Assembly: GCA_964416065.1 (NCBI GenBank)
Contig: CAYQCL010000051.1
Coordinates: 1 to 13,358, forward strand
Direction: 5' to 3'
Origin: Limiplasma sp964416065
Lineage (GTDB): Bacteria > Bacillota > Clostridia > Christensenellales > Aristaeellaceae
DNA length: 13,358 nt
The notes under the pieces are model-generated. The model was not told the DNA's origin and ran no database searches. It worked only from the letters and a program-made list of their open reading frames with translations. Shown piece after piece: positions 1-6,487 of this stretch. Position numbers and translations under genes: made by a program. Every line of letters begins with the position of its first letter. Position 1 is the first letter of the stretch.

Positions 1-120
1 AAACCTCCTGTCCACTGCTTGGCGCTGCTTGTCCATGGATGATATTTCTTATGTACATAGATTATATCATCGTGTCCAGCTTTTGCACTCCCCCGTGTCC
101 AGTTTTAGTTTGTCACTTCA
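1..120 (-). mobile_element. Possible left end of an IS21-family-like insertion sequence (extends out of window)
   Basis: The hexamer TGTCCA (TGGACA on the minus strand) occurs four times in the same orientation at 9-14, 30-35, 73-78 and 96-101. Two copies sit in an identical nonamer CGTGTCCAG (71-79 and 94-102), 23 bp apart. Read on the minus strand, the repeats are followed by an extended -10 (61-69) and then a strong Shine-Dalgarno AGGAGG (complement of 4-9), so a leftward gene should start just outside the window. Several short repeats at the end, followed by a promoter and the first transposase gene, is the arrangement known for IS21-family (istA/istB) elements. No transposase sequence is visible and the outer tip cannot be fixed (about 115-120), so the family is an inference. 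The alternative is the operator region of an ordinary divergent gene. Confidence 0.35.
61..69 (-). promoter_or_regulatory. Extended -10 promoter for a leftward gene beyond the window edge
   Basis: The minus strand reads TGATATAAT here: a perfect TATAAT (61-66) preceded by TGN, which is an extended -10. No good -35 lies 16-18 bp upstream on that strand, as is usual for extended -10 promoters. Transcription would run leftward from about position 54, giving a short leader of about 45-50 nt up to the AGGAGG at 4-9. The coding region itself lies outside the window. Confidence 0.45.
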
Positions 121-261
121 TGAGACAACCATGCGATCTCTAAGGGGCTGACTTTTTGTACAGTCCTTTTTCAATTATAAAGAAATCTTGCCCACCTGTT
201 ATACGTCTATAAACATTCCGATTCTTTTTCTTGAATTCTACTTTTCTTTTCCTCCTCTTTC

Positions 262-270
262 TGATATAAT
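262..270 (+). promoter_or_regulatory. Extended -10 promoter of the EF-G paralog
   Basis: TGATATAAT contains a perfect -10 hexamer (265-270) with an upstream TG. The matching -35 position (242-247, TTTTCT) is weak. The nonamer is identical to the one on the minus strand at 61-69. A start of transcription near 277 would give a leader of about 120 nt before the ATG at 401. It is the only strong -10 sequence noticed between 130 and 400 on this strand. Confidence 0.55.
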
Positions 271-276
271 AATTCC

Positions 277-400
277 CGATTGAAGCGGGTTCATATGCAT
301 CCGGCGTATCTTTGGTTGAACGATCAGTTCTTATTATCAAAAAAGCTTGAGAGGCGTGCGCCGGATTGCAAAGATTCAAATAAAATAAGGGGGATCCATA
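277..400 (+). promoter_or_regulatory. Structured 5' leader of the EF-G paralog
   Basis: This stretch has no credible gene. It contains a long-range stem: TGCA (296-299) plus TCCGGCG (300-306) pairs with CGCCGGA (359-365) plus TGCA (367-370), with a single bulged T at 366. That gives 11 Watson-Crick pairs, and further G-T/A-T pairs extend it inward (307-309 with 356-358). The Shine-Dalgarno AAGGGGG (387-393) lies just 3' of the stem, 7 nt before the ATG. I do not recognise a known riboswitch or leader-peptide type. The structure could be a regulatory leader or simply a stable 5' UTR. Confidence 0.35.
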
Positions 401-2485
401 ATGGCAAGTTATCAAACCAAGGACATCCGAAACATCGCCCTCCTGGGACATGGCAGCGAAGGCAAAACGACGCTGATGGAGGCACTGCTGTTCGCTGCCG
501 GCGCGATCGACCGTCAGGGCCGGGTTGAGGACGGGAATACCGTCACCGACTATGATGCAGAAGAGATCAAAAGGAAAATCTCCATCAGCGCGTCGATTGC
601 TCCGATCGACTGGAATCAGAAAATGCTTAATGTCATCGATGTTCCCGGCTATTTCGATTTTATCGGCGAAATGATGGGTCCCCTGCGCGTTGTTGAGACG
701 GCGGCGATTCTGGTCAGCGCTGTCGGCGGCATCGCCGTTGGCACCGAAAAGGCATGGAACTACGCTACGAAAAATAACGTTGGCAAGATGTTTATCGTCA
801 ATCAAATGGATCGCGATCACGCCAACTTTATGAAGGTGCAGTCCGAGCTTCGTGAGCGCTTTGGCAGCAGCGTCGTGCCGATCATGTTGCCAATCGGCGA
901 CGGCGCGAATTTCCGTGGAATTGTCAACGTACTTGAAAACAAGGCCTATGAACGTGTTAACAAGGGCAAGCCCCAGGAAGTACCGGTTCCTGCCGATATG
1001 GCGGATGATATCGCCGTGGCGTTGGAGGAGATCACCGAGGCGGCGGCTATGTCTGATGACGAGCTGACCATGAAATATTTGGAAGAGGGCGAATTGACCC
1101 ACGAGGAAATTCTTGAGGGTTTTAAGCTGGGAATGTTCTCCGGCCAGATCTGCCCCGTCGTTCCCTGCTCCGCGCTGACCGGCGTCGGAGTTGCCAAGCT
1201 GTTGGATGTGATGGCCGATTTCCTGCCTTCTCCGAAGCGCGCGGTGTATACGGGTGTCAATCCCAAGACAGGCGAAGAGGAAAAGCGCGCCTGCAAGAGC
1301 GAAGAGCCCTTCAGCGCTTTGGTTTATAAGACCATCGCCGATCCCTTTGTCGGCAAGCTGAGTCTGTTCAAAGTGATGAGCGGCACACTAAATGGAAGCG
1401 GTACGCTCTACAACGCCACCAATGACAAGACAGAGAAGATTGCGGGCATTTATGTCCTTCGCGGCAAAAAGCAGATCAACACCCAGACGCTTAACGCTGG
1501 AGACATGGGCGCGCTTTCCAAGCTACAATTCACCAATACCGGCGATACGCTATGCGACGCCGCAAAGCCGATTCGTTATCCGGCCATCGAGTATCCCGCA
1601 CCGTGCATCAGCAAGGCCGTGTTTGCCGCCAAGCAGGGCGAAGAGGACAAGGTGTTCAGCGGACTGGCCCGCTTAATGGAAGAGGATCCCTCCATCAAGC
1701 TGGAGAAGAACGCTGAGACGACGGAAACCTTACTTTCCGGTCAGGGTGAACTGCATTTGGATGTGATTCGCAACAAGCTGGCAACGAAGTTTGGCGCGCA
1801 GGCTAATCTTCAGGACCCGCGCATTCCATACCGTGAGACCATCAAAAAGACAGTCAAGGTGCAGGGCCGTCACAAGAAGCAGTCTGGCGGCCATGGACAG
1901 TTCGGCGATGTTTGGATTGAATTCTCTCCCATTGGCGATACCAGCGTCGATTTTGAATTTGAGGACGCGGTAGTTGGAGGCGTTGTACCGCGTAATTTCA
2001 TTCCCTCCGTCGAAAAGGGACTGCGTGAAAATATCCGCAAGGGTGTCTTGGCCGGTTATCCCATGGTTGGTCTGCACGCCAAGCTTTATGACGGTAGCTA
2101 TCATCCGGTTGATTCCTCTGAAATGGCCTTTAAGACGGCGGCACGTATCGCATACAAGAAGGGCTGCATGGACGCGAGTCCCGTTTTGCTTGAGCCCATC
2201 ATGCATGTGGAGGTGCTTGTTCCTGACGAATATATGGGCGACGTCATGGGCGATATGAACAAGCGCCGCGGCCGTATCATGGGCATGAACCAGGTCGATG
2301 GAATGCAGCAGCTGGTTGCCGAGGCCCCGCAGGGTGAAATGTTTAAGTACGCGACAGATCTTCGTTCGATGACGCAGGCGCGCGGTTCGTTCTCCATGAC
2401 ATTTGAGCGTTACGAGGAGGTTCCGTCCAACGTGGCCCAGAAGATCATTGAGAACGCCAAGATCGAAGAGGACGAGGAAGAGTAA
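401..2485 (+). CDS. Elongation factor G-like translation GTPase (EF-G paralog)
   Basis: This 694-residue protein has the full five-domain EF-G layout: GTPase domain (about 1-285), domain II (about 300-390), domain III with GQGELHLDV (447-455), domain IV from PYRETI (476-481) through the QSGGHGQFGDV loop (494-504) and HPVDSSEMAF (568-577), and domain V (about 596-675). It ends in an acidic tail. Canonical EF-G promotes ribosomal translocation and recycling with GTP. Here the G motifs diverge: the P-loop is GHGSEGKT (16-23), G3 is DVPGY (80-84) instead of DTPGH, and G4 is NQMD (134-137) instead of NKMD. The switch I arginine-glycine-isoleucine-threonine element is not recognisable. This matches the EF-G-like/FusA2 subfamily rather than housekeeping FusA, and there are no rpsL, rpsG or tuf neighbours. 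A mycobacterial member of that subfamily is reported to bind nucleotide without ribosome-dependent GTPase activity. The role here is therefore unclear. The start is set by AAGGGGG at 387-393. Confidence 0.93.
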   Translation: MASYQTKDIRNIALLGHGSEGKTTLMEALLFAAGAIDRQGRVEDGNTVTDYDAEEIKRKISISASIAPIDWNQKMLNVIDVPGYFDFIGEMMGPLRVVETAAILVSAVGGIAVGTEKAWNYATKNNVGKMFIVNQMDRDHANFMKVQSELRERFGSSVVPIMLPIGDGANFRGIVNVLENKAYERVNKGKPQEVPVPADMADDIAVALEEITEAAAMSDDELTMKYLEEGELTHEEILEGFKLGMFSGQICPVVPCSALTGVGVAKLLDVMADFLPSPKRAVYTGVNPKTGEEEKRACKSEEPFSALVYKTIADPFVGKLSLFKVMSGTLNGSGTLYNATNDKTEKIAGIYVLRGKKQINTQTLNAGDMGALSKLQFTNTGDTLCDAAKPIRYPAIEYPAPCISKAVFAAKQGEEDKVFSGLARLMEEDPSIKLEKNAETTETLLSGQGELHLDVIRNKLATKFGAQANLQDPRIPYRETIKKTVKVQGRHKKQSGGHGQFGDVWIEFSPIGDTSVDFEFEDAVVGGVVPRNFIPSVEKGLRENIRKGVLAGYPMVGLHAKLYDGSYHPVDSSEMAFKTAARIAYKKGCMDASPVLLEPIMHVEVLVPDEYMGDVMGDMNKRRGRIMGMNQVDGMQQLVAEAPQGEMFKYATDLRSMTQARGSFSMTFERYEEVPSNVAQKIIENAKIEEDEEE

Positions 2486-2505
2486 CGCTTATCGCGGTAT
2501 TCCTT

Positions 2506-2533
2506 GGGACCGATGCATGCCCGCATCGGTCCC
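2506..2533 (+). terminator. Perfect 11-bp hairpin between the EF-G paralog and the sugar kinase
   Basis: GGGACCGATGC (2506-2516) and GCATCGGTCCC (2523-2533) form a perfect 11-bp stem with the 6-nt loop ATGCCC, 20 nt after the EF-G stop codon. The following bases (GTTGTGGTAT) are only moderately T-rich, so it is not a textbook intrinsic terminator. It may be a partial terminator, an mRNA-stabilising 3' structure or a processing site that sets different levels of the two genes. Confidence 0.5.
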
Positions 2534-2565
2534 GTTGTGGTATAGGGGAACAGGAGGGGCGATAT

Positions 2566-3489
2566 ATGATCACAACCGTATGTATGAACCCATCTTTTGA
2601 TAAAACGGCATCTGTAGAGCGGCTTGTCGTCGGCGAGGTCAACCGTCTGAGAAATACGCGTGTGGATGTAGGAGGAAAGGGCGTCAATGTCGCGATCGTG
2701 TTAAAGCGTCTCGGCGTGCCGGTAGAATGTGTCGGATGCCTTGGCGAAAGAGACCGTGAGACGTTTTTGCGCATGATCGAAAAGGAAGGCGTCTCCTTTG
2801 AATATTTAAAGGTGCAGGGCGAGGTTCGTACCAATTTAAAGCTTGTGGATGAGAAGGAAAAAATGATCACAGAATTCAATGAGCCGGGTCATCGTATGGA
2901 GGAAGGGGAGCTTGATGCCTTTCTTGCGTTGCTTGCGGAGCGCGCTCGTGTAAGCGAATATGTCGTACTGAGCGGACGTCTTCCGGTCGGCTGCCCCGAT
3001 ACCGCTTACCAGCGCTGCATGCAGGCGGTTTCAGGCAAAAAGTGCATTCTTGACGCGGCGGGGGAGGCGCTTTTGCACGGCATTAAGGAAAAACCATTCC
3101 TGATTAAGCCGAACCTTCCGGAAATCGAATCCATCATGAAAAAGGAGCTTCGGACATTGCGCGGTCTGCGGGATGCCGCCCTGTTCCTGATGGATTACGG
3201 CGCGCAAAATGTTGTTATATCCATGGGAAAATATGGGGCGATGCTTGTCAACTCGTCGTCAACGTTCTTTTCACCCGCTTTGATGGTTGAGACCCGTTCG
3301 ACAGTCGGAGCGGGAGACGCCATGATTGGCGGTATCCTGACGGGGCTTTCCCGTGGAAAAACGCTTGTCGATTCGTTCCGCTATGGCGTCGCAGCGGGAG
3401 CGGCCAGCGTCATGACGGACGGAACGCAGCTTGTGCGTGCGGAAGATTTTGAGACGCTGCTTCCGAAGGTAACCGTGCAGGAAGTATGA
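2566..3489 (+). CDS. PfkB-family hexose kinase, 1-phosphofructokinase subfamily
   Basis: This ribokinase-fold sugar kinase has 307 residues, the usual size for FruK/LacC. Family members phosphorylate fructose-1-phosphate or tagatose-6-phosphate to the bisphosphate with ATP in the cytosol. Visible motifs are the early substrate-side GGKGVNVA (36-43), KPNLPE (181-186) and the ATP/anion-hole signature TVGAGDAMIGG (246-256), in which Asp251 is the expected catalytic base. The N-terminal MITTVCMNPSFDKT matches the 1-phosphofructokinase subfamily start. A strong AGGAGGGG (2552-2559) lies 6 nt before the ATG. No fruR regulator, fructose PTS permease or aldolase is next to it, so the exact sugar phosphate cannot be settled. 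The next gene overlaps by 4 nt (ATGA), so the two are probably translated together. Confidence 0.9.
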   Translation: MITTVCMNPSFDKTASVERLVVGEVNRLRNTRVDVGGKGVNVAIVLKRLGVPVECVGCLGERDRETFLRMIEKEGVSFEYLKVQGEVRTNLKLVDEKEKMITEFNEPGHRMEEGELDAFLALLAERARVSEYVVLSGRLPVGCPDTAYQRCMQAVSGKKCILDAAGEALLHGIKEKPFLIKPNLPEIESIMKKELRTLRGLRDAALFLMDYGAQNVVISMGKYGAMLVNSSSTFFSPALMVETRSTVGAGDAMIGGILTGLSRGKTLVDSFRYGVAAGAASVMTDGTQLVRAEDFETLLPKVTVQEV

Positions 3490-3992
3490 GAACAGCATTT
3501 GAAAAGGCATTCATCCATGATGTCCGGCGTGGACAGATTTCTTTATCAGACGATTTGATCGGGCTACGCCCGAGAGAATACTTTGGCTGCTTGCTTCAGC
3601 TTGGCGGCGCAAAAGAGCTGGATTTTGATATCATTGATTTGGATACGCTAAAAAAAGCGGGAGAGATCGCGCTGCGTGTGGGAGACGATGAGAGCCTGTT
3701 CTATTTGGGACATATTGGCTATCATGTCGATCCTCCTTTTCAGGGACAGCATGATGCCCTGCGCGCGTGTCGGCTTTGTCTTCCGATTTTTTGGGAGATG
3801 AAAATGCGTTCGCTTGTCATAACCACAGACGAGGACAATATCCCCAGCATTCGTACCTGCGAAAGATTGGGCTGCATTCTGGAAAGCACCGTAGATGTTC
3901 CGCTATGGTGTCGTGAGAAATTTGGAATCAGCGCCCGAAAAAGGCGCTACATCTTAGAAAACAATGTCTCTGGCCAGCAGAAAATGCGGTAA
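3486..3992 (+). CDS. GNAT-family N-acetyltransferase
   Basis: The 168-residue product carries the GNAT core in its second half. IGYHV (77-81) is the beta-4 strand, FQGQHDA (85-91) sits at the acetyl-CoA pyrophosphate loop, and TDEDNIPSIRTCERLG (114-129) is the motif B region with the typical DN-x-x-S-x-R-x-x-E-x-LG pattern. Family members transfer acetyl from acetyl-CoA to an amine. The acceptor is not predictable here. The usual R/Q-G-x-G-x-A/G loop reads QGQHDA, so the second glycine is replaced by His. The ATG overlaps the stop codon of the sugar kinase (ATGA at 3486-3489). The AGGAAG at 3479-3484 is too close to act as a normal ribosome site, so translation probably depends on coupling. 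A functional tie to sugar phosphate metabolism is possible but unproven. Confidence 0.82.
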   Translation: MRTAFEKAFIHDVRRGQISLSDDLIGLRPREYFGCLLQLGGAKELDFDIIDLDTLKKAGEIALRVGDDESLFYLGHIGYHVDPPFQGQHDALRACRLCLPIFWEMKMRSLVITTDEDNIPSIRTCERLGCILESTVDVPLWCREKFGISARKRRYILENNVSGQQKMR

Positions 3993-4006
3993 TGGCTTTT
4001 CTTTTT
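3973..4006 (+). terminator. Weak candidate intrinsic terminator after the acetyltransferase
   Basis: GCCA (3973-3976 region) can pair with TGGC (3993-3996), with a small inner GCA/TGC pairing in the loop, directly followed by TTTTCTTTTT (3997-4006). The stem is short, so termination would be inefficient. A -10-like TAAAAT at 4020-4025 just downstream, without a good -35, could restart transcription for the hydrolase gene. Confidence 0.25.
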
Positions 4007-4042
4007 GCATAAGATAGGGTAAAATACGTTGGGATGTTTCGG

Positions 4043-4050
4043 AAAGGTGG
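4043..4050 (+). promoter_or_regulatory. Ribosome binding site that favours a TTG start for the hydrolase
   Basis: AAAGGTGG ends 7 nt before an in-frame TTG at 4058. The upstream in-frame ATG at 4034 has no Shine-Dalgarno at proper spacing, and the site would lie inside its coding region. This decides for TTG 4058. Confidence 0.55.
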
Positions 4051-4057
4051 TGCTTCT

Positions 4058-4855
4058 TTGGAAGCGACGATTCAGGGCTGCACGCTGTTTTATCGCTGGC
4101 AGCATCCGGAAAACGCGAAGGGTCCTACGGTTTTACTGCTGCATGGCTGGGGTTGTGACAGCTCAATCTTTTCTTTTATTGAAAGCGGTATGCCGGCAGA
4201 CGCTTCTGTGCTGACGATTGATTTCCCTGGACACGGAAAGAGCGGAGAGCCGTCGCAGCCCTGGGGTGTAAAGGAATATGCCCAACAGCTTTTGCAATTG
4301 ATGGACACGCTCAAAATCCAGCGTGTGCGCATGATTGCCCATTCCTTCGGTGGACGGATTGCAATCTATCTGGCCTCGCATTATCCTGAACGCGTCGAGA
4401 AAATGGTCATTACGGGCGGAGCGGGAATTCGCAAGCCCATATCAGAAAGTCAAAAAAAGCGTCAGGCACGCTACAAACGCTGGAATTCTTTTTTCAACGC
4501 GCTTAAGCGTTTTAAGCCGTTTACGCGCATTGTCGAACGCTGGCAGACGGCGCTACGCAGGCGCTATGGATCGGCGGACTACAATCGGTTGAACGAGAAC
4601 ATGAGAAAGACGTTTGTAAAAGTGATTTCCGAGGATCTGCTTCCCTTTCTTAATGATATTCAGGCGCCGACGCTGCTCATATGGGGAAGTGAGGATACGG
4701 AAACGCCTCTTTGGATGGGGCAGGAGATGGAAAAGCGGATTCCGGACGCCGGACTTGTTGTCTTTGAAGGCAGAAGCCACTTTGCTTTTGTTGAGGAATG
4801 GCAGCGCTTTTTGATGATCGTAAAGGAATTTTTCTGGGGAGGCGAGAAAGCATGA
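4058..4855 (+). CDS. Alpha/beta hydrolase (start TTG 4058; alternative ATG 4034)
   Basis: This alpha/beta-hydrolase-fold enzyme has 265 residues from the TTG. In that numbering it shows the oxyanion-hole motif HGWG (29-32), the strand-loop DFPGHGKS (55-62), a nucleophile elbow AHSFGG with Ser96, the acid Asp213 in WGSEDTETP, and the catalytic His241 in GRSHFAF. The triad is therefore complete. A basic cap region (about 125-185, rich in Lys and Arg) lies between the elbow and the acid. There is no signal peptide or membrane segment, so it is probably cytosolic. The family includes esterases, lipases, haloperoxidase-like and C-C hydrolases, and the substrate cannot be read from sequence. Its TGA stop overlaps the ATG of the MurF-like ligase (ATGA at 4852-4855), so it belongs to the same operon as MurF and Ddl and may act on an envelope-related ester or amide. 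Confidence 0.87.
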   Translation: MEATIQGCTLFYRWQHPENAKGPTVLLLHGWGCDSSIFSFIESGMPADASVLTIDFPGHGKSGEPSQPWGVKEYAQQLLQLMDTLKIQRVRMIAHSFGGRIAIYLASHYPERVEKMVITGGAGIRKPISESQKKRQARYKRWNSFFNALKRFKPFTRIVERWQTALRRRYGSADYNRLNENMRKTFVKVISEDLLPFLNDIQAPTLLIWGSEDTETPLWMGQEMEKRIPDAGLVVFEGRSHFAFVEEWQRFLMIVKEFFWGGEKA

Positions 4856-6471
4856 ATATTCAAACGCCTCTGTTAAAATGGCTGTTACTTCTGTCTCCTG
4901 TGATATGCTGTCTGTTCGCGTCACGGGGCATTTTGCATTATTTTCAGCTGGAAAGCTATCAATTTCCCGGCTATTTCAGAACGCTAAAGCGAAATCGGAT
5001 CCACAGCCTTCTTCCTGGCGTCTGCGTGACCGTTGGAATGCTTGTGTTTTTCTATCTGTTCGATGTGCTTGCCCTGCGTGAAGGCGACGGCATTTCGCGC
5101 GTCGTCGCCATTTGTCTTCTTCTTCCGCTATCAGGCTCGCTCGGCTTTGCGATCGGCCGGTTTTTCTGTGAAAAGAACACAAAGAAAAAATTTGTATATA
5201 CCGGCCGTGTCAAGCGGCTCTATGGAATGTGTTTCCTCGTCATGCTGCTGATCAGCTATCTGTGCTCCTTAACGCCTCTCGGGATTGCGCCGGCGCTATG
5301 GCCGCTCCTTTTGCCGCTGGTTATCGCTCTGAGCGGTCTCCTGGCCTGGCCGATCGAAAAGGCGATCAGTGAGTGTTATTTCAGGGATGCTCGTAGAAAG
5401 CTGCTTTCCAATCCGAAGCTAATCCGCATTGGCATCACCGGAAGCTATGGCAAGACCTCCGTGAAGCATATTTTGGGGGCGATTCTCAGCGAGAAATATC
5501 CCACGCTTATTACGCCCGCCAGCTTTAACACGCCAATGGGAGTCACGAGAACCATTCGGGAAAAGCTGACACCCTCTTATCAGGTTTTCGTAGGGGAAAT
5601 GGGCGCGCGCCATGTGGGTGACATTAAGGAAATGTGCCGCCTGGTGCATCCGACGATCGGCGTGATCACATCGGTGGGCCCTCAGCATTTGGAGACGTTT
5701 AAGAGCGTTGAACGAGTAGCCAAGACCAAGTATGAATTGATTGAGGCGCTTCCCGAAAAGGATTCACATAGTTACTTTTATGATGACGGCGCATACGTAA
5801 CGAGGATGTATGAACGCACGGAAAAGCCCAAGACGCTGTGTGGCCGTTCATGTGAACGCGCGGACTGCTGGTGTGAGGATGTGCGCGTATCTCCCCAAGG
5901 TAGCGCCTTTATGCTCCATATCAAGGGAAAAGGCAGCATAGAATGTCATACGCGGTTGCTGGGTGAGCATAGCATCCAGAACATCCTGCTTGCCGCCGCT
6001 GTTGCCAGCGATTTAAATTTGACCCTTCGTCAGATCGCGCATGGGATTGAAAAACTCCAGCCCATCAAGCATCGACTTGAATTGATTCAGCACCCCGGAA
6101 GCTTTACCATCATTAACGACGCCTTCAATTCCAACCCTGTCGGTGCAAAGGCCGCGCTCAATGTTCTCAAGGAGTTTCCAAAGCGCCGTATCATCATCAC
6201 CCCCGGTATGGTCGAGCTTGGCGAAAAGGAAGCGGAATATAACAGGGAATTCGGACGCGAAATAGCGGAATGTGCCGACATCGCGATCATAGTGGGGAAG
6301 AATCGCGCGATGCCGATCATCAATGGGCTCAAGGAGGCCGGCTTTCTGCCTGAGGCGATTCATCGCGTGGACAGCCTGGATGAGTCGACGAAGCTGCTTC
6401 ATTCCTTGGTATTGCCCACGGATACGGTGCTATATGAAAATGACCTTCCCGATCACTATCAGGAAGCGTAA
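4852..6471 (+). CDS. Membrane-embedded MurF-like Mur ligase
   Basis: The 539-residue protein has two parts. Residues 1-170 hold about five hydrophobic segments (roughly 9-28, 53-71, 83-103, 123-141, 147-166). Residues 190-539 form a Mur ligase: ATP P-loop GITGSYGKTS (194-203), SFNTPMGV (224-231), GEMGARHVGDI (248-258), Lys293 at the place of the carbamylated lysine, GEHSIQN (371-377), and the MurF-type NDAFNSNP (422-429) and TPGMVELGE (450-458). MurF adds D-Ala-D-Ala to UDP-MurNAc-tripeptide using ATP. The canonical MurF C-terminal KGS/ME ending is replaced by VLYENDLPDHYQEA. The ATG at 4852 was chosen over in-frame ATG 4798 because of GGGGAGG (4836-4842) and the overlap with the hydrolase stop. 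The adjacent ddl supplies the expected dipeptide. It may be the cell's MurF or a second, membrane-bound ligase; the exact acceptor is an inference. Confidence 0.86.
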   Translation: MNIQTPLLKWLLLLSPVICCLFASRGILHYFQLESYQFPGYFRTLKRNRIHSLLPGVCVTVGMLVFFYLFDVLALREGDGISRVVAICLLLPLSGSLGFAIGRFFCEKNTKKKFVYTGRVKRLYGMCFLVMLLISYLCSLTPLGIAPALWPLLLPLVIALSGLLAWPIEKAISECYFRDARRKLLSNPKLIRIGITGSYGKTSVKHILGAILSEKYPTLITPASFNTPMGVTRTIREKLTPSYQVFVGEMGARHVGDIKEMCRLVHPTIGVITSVGPQHLETFKSVERVAKTKYELIEALPEKDSHSYFYDDGAYVTRMYERTEKPKTLCGRSCERADCWCEDVRVSPQGSAFMLHIKGKGSIECHTRLLGEHSIQNILLAAAVASDLNLTLRQIAHGIEKLQPIKHRLELIQHPGSFTIINDAFNSNPVGAKAALNVLKEFPKRRIIITPGMVELGEKEAEYNREFGREIAECADIAIIVGKNRAMPIINGLKEAGFLPEAIHRVDSLDESTKLLHSLVLPTDTVLYENDLPDHYQEA

Positions 6472-6487
6472 ATTGGAGGAAGAGTGA

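Noticed and set aside
110..128. Short dyad TTGTC-N9-GACAA as an operator
   Set aside because: Five-base arms with an imperfect centre are weak. It lies at the suspected outer tip of the IS-like end and does not match a known operator such as the LexA box.
280..528. Small + strand open frame across the EF-G start
   Set aside because: It overlaps the real start in another frame, has no Shine-Dalgarno, and its translation is low in family-like patterns. The region before 401 is better read as a leader.
140..1102. 320-codon open frame on the minus strand over the start of the EF-G paralog
   Set aside because: It lies antisense to the conserved GTPase domain, its translation shows no recognisable domain, and it has no suitable ribosome site. 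It is a shadow frame.
4798..4851. Longer start for the MurF-like ligase at ATG 4798
   Set aside because: It would add 18 residues inside the hydrolase gene without a ribosome site, whereas ATG 4852 has GGGGAGG upstream and an ATGA overlap.
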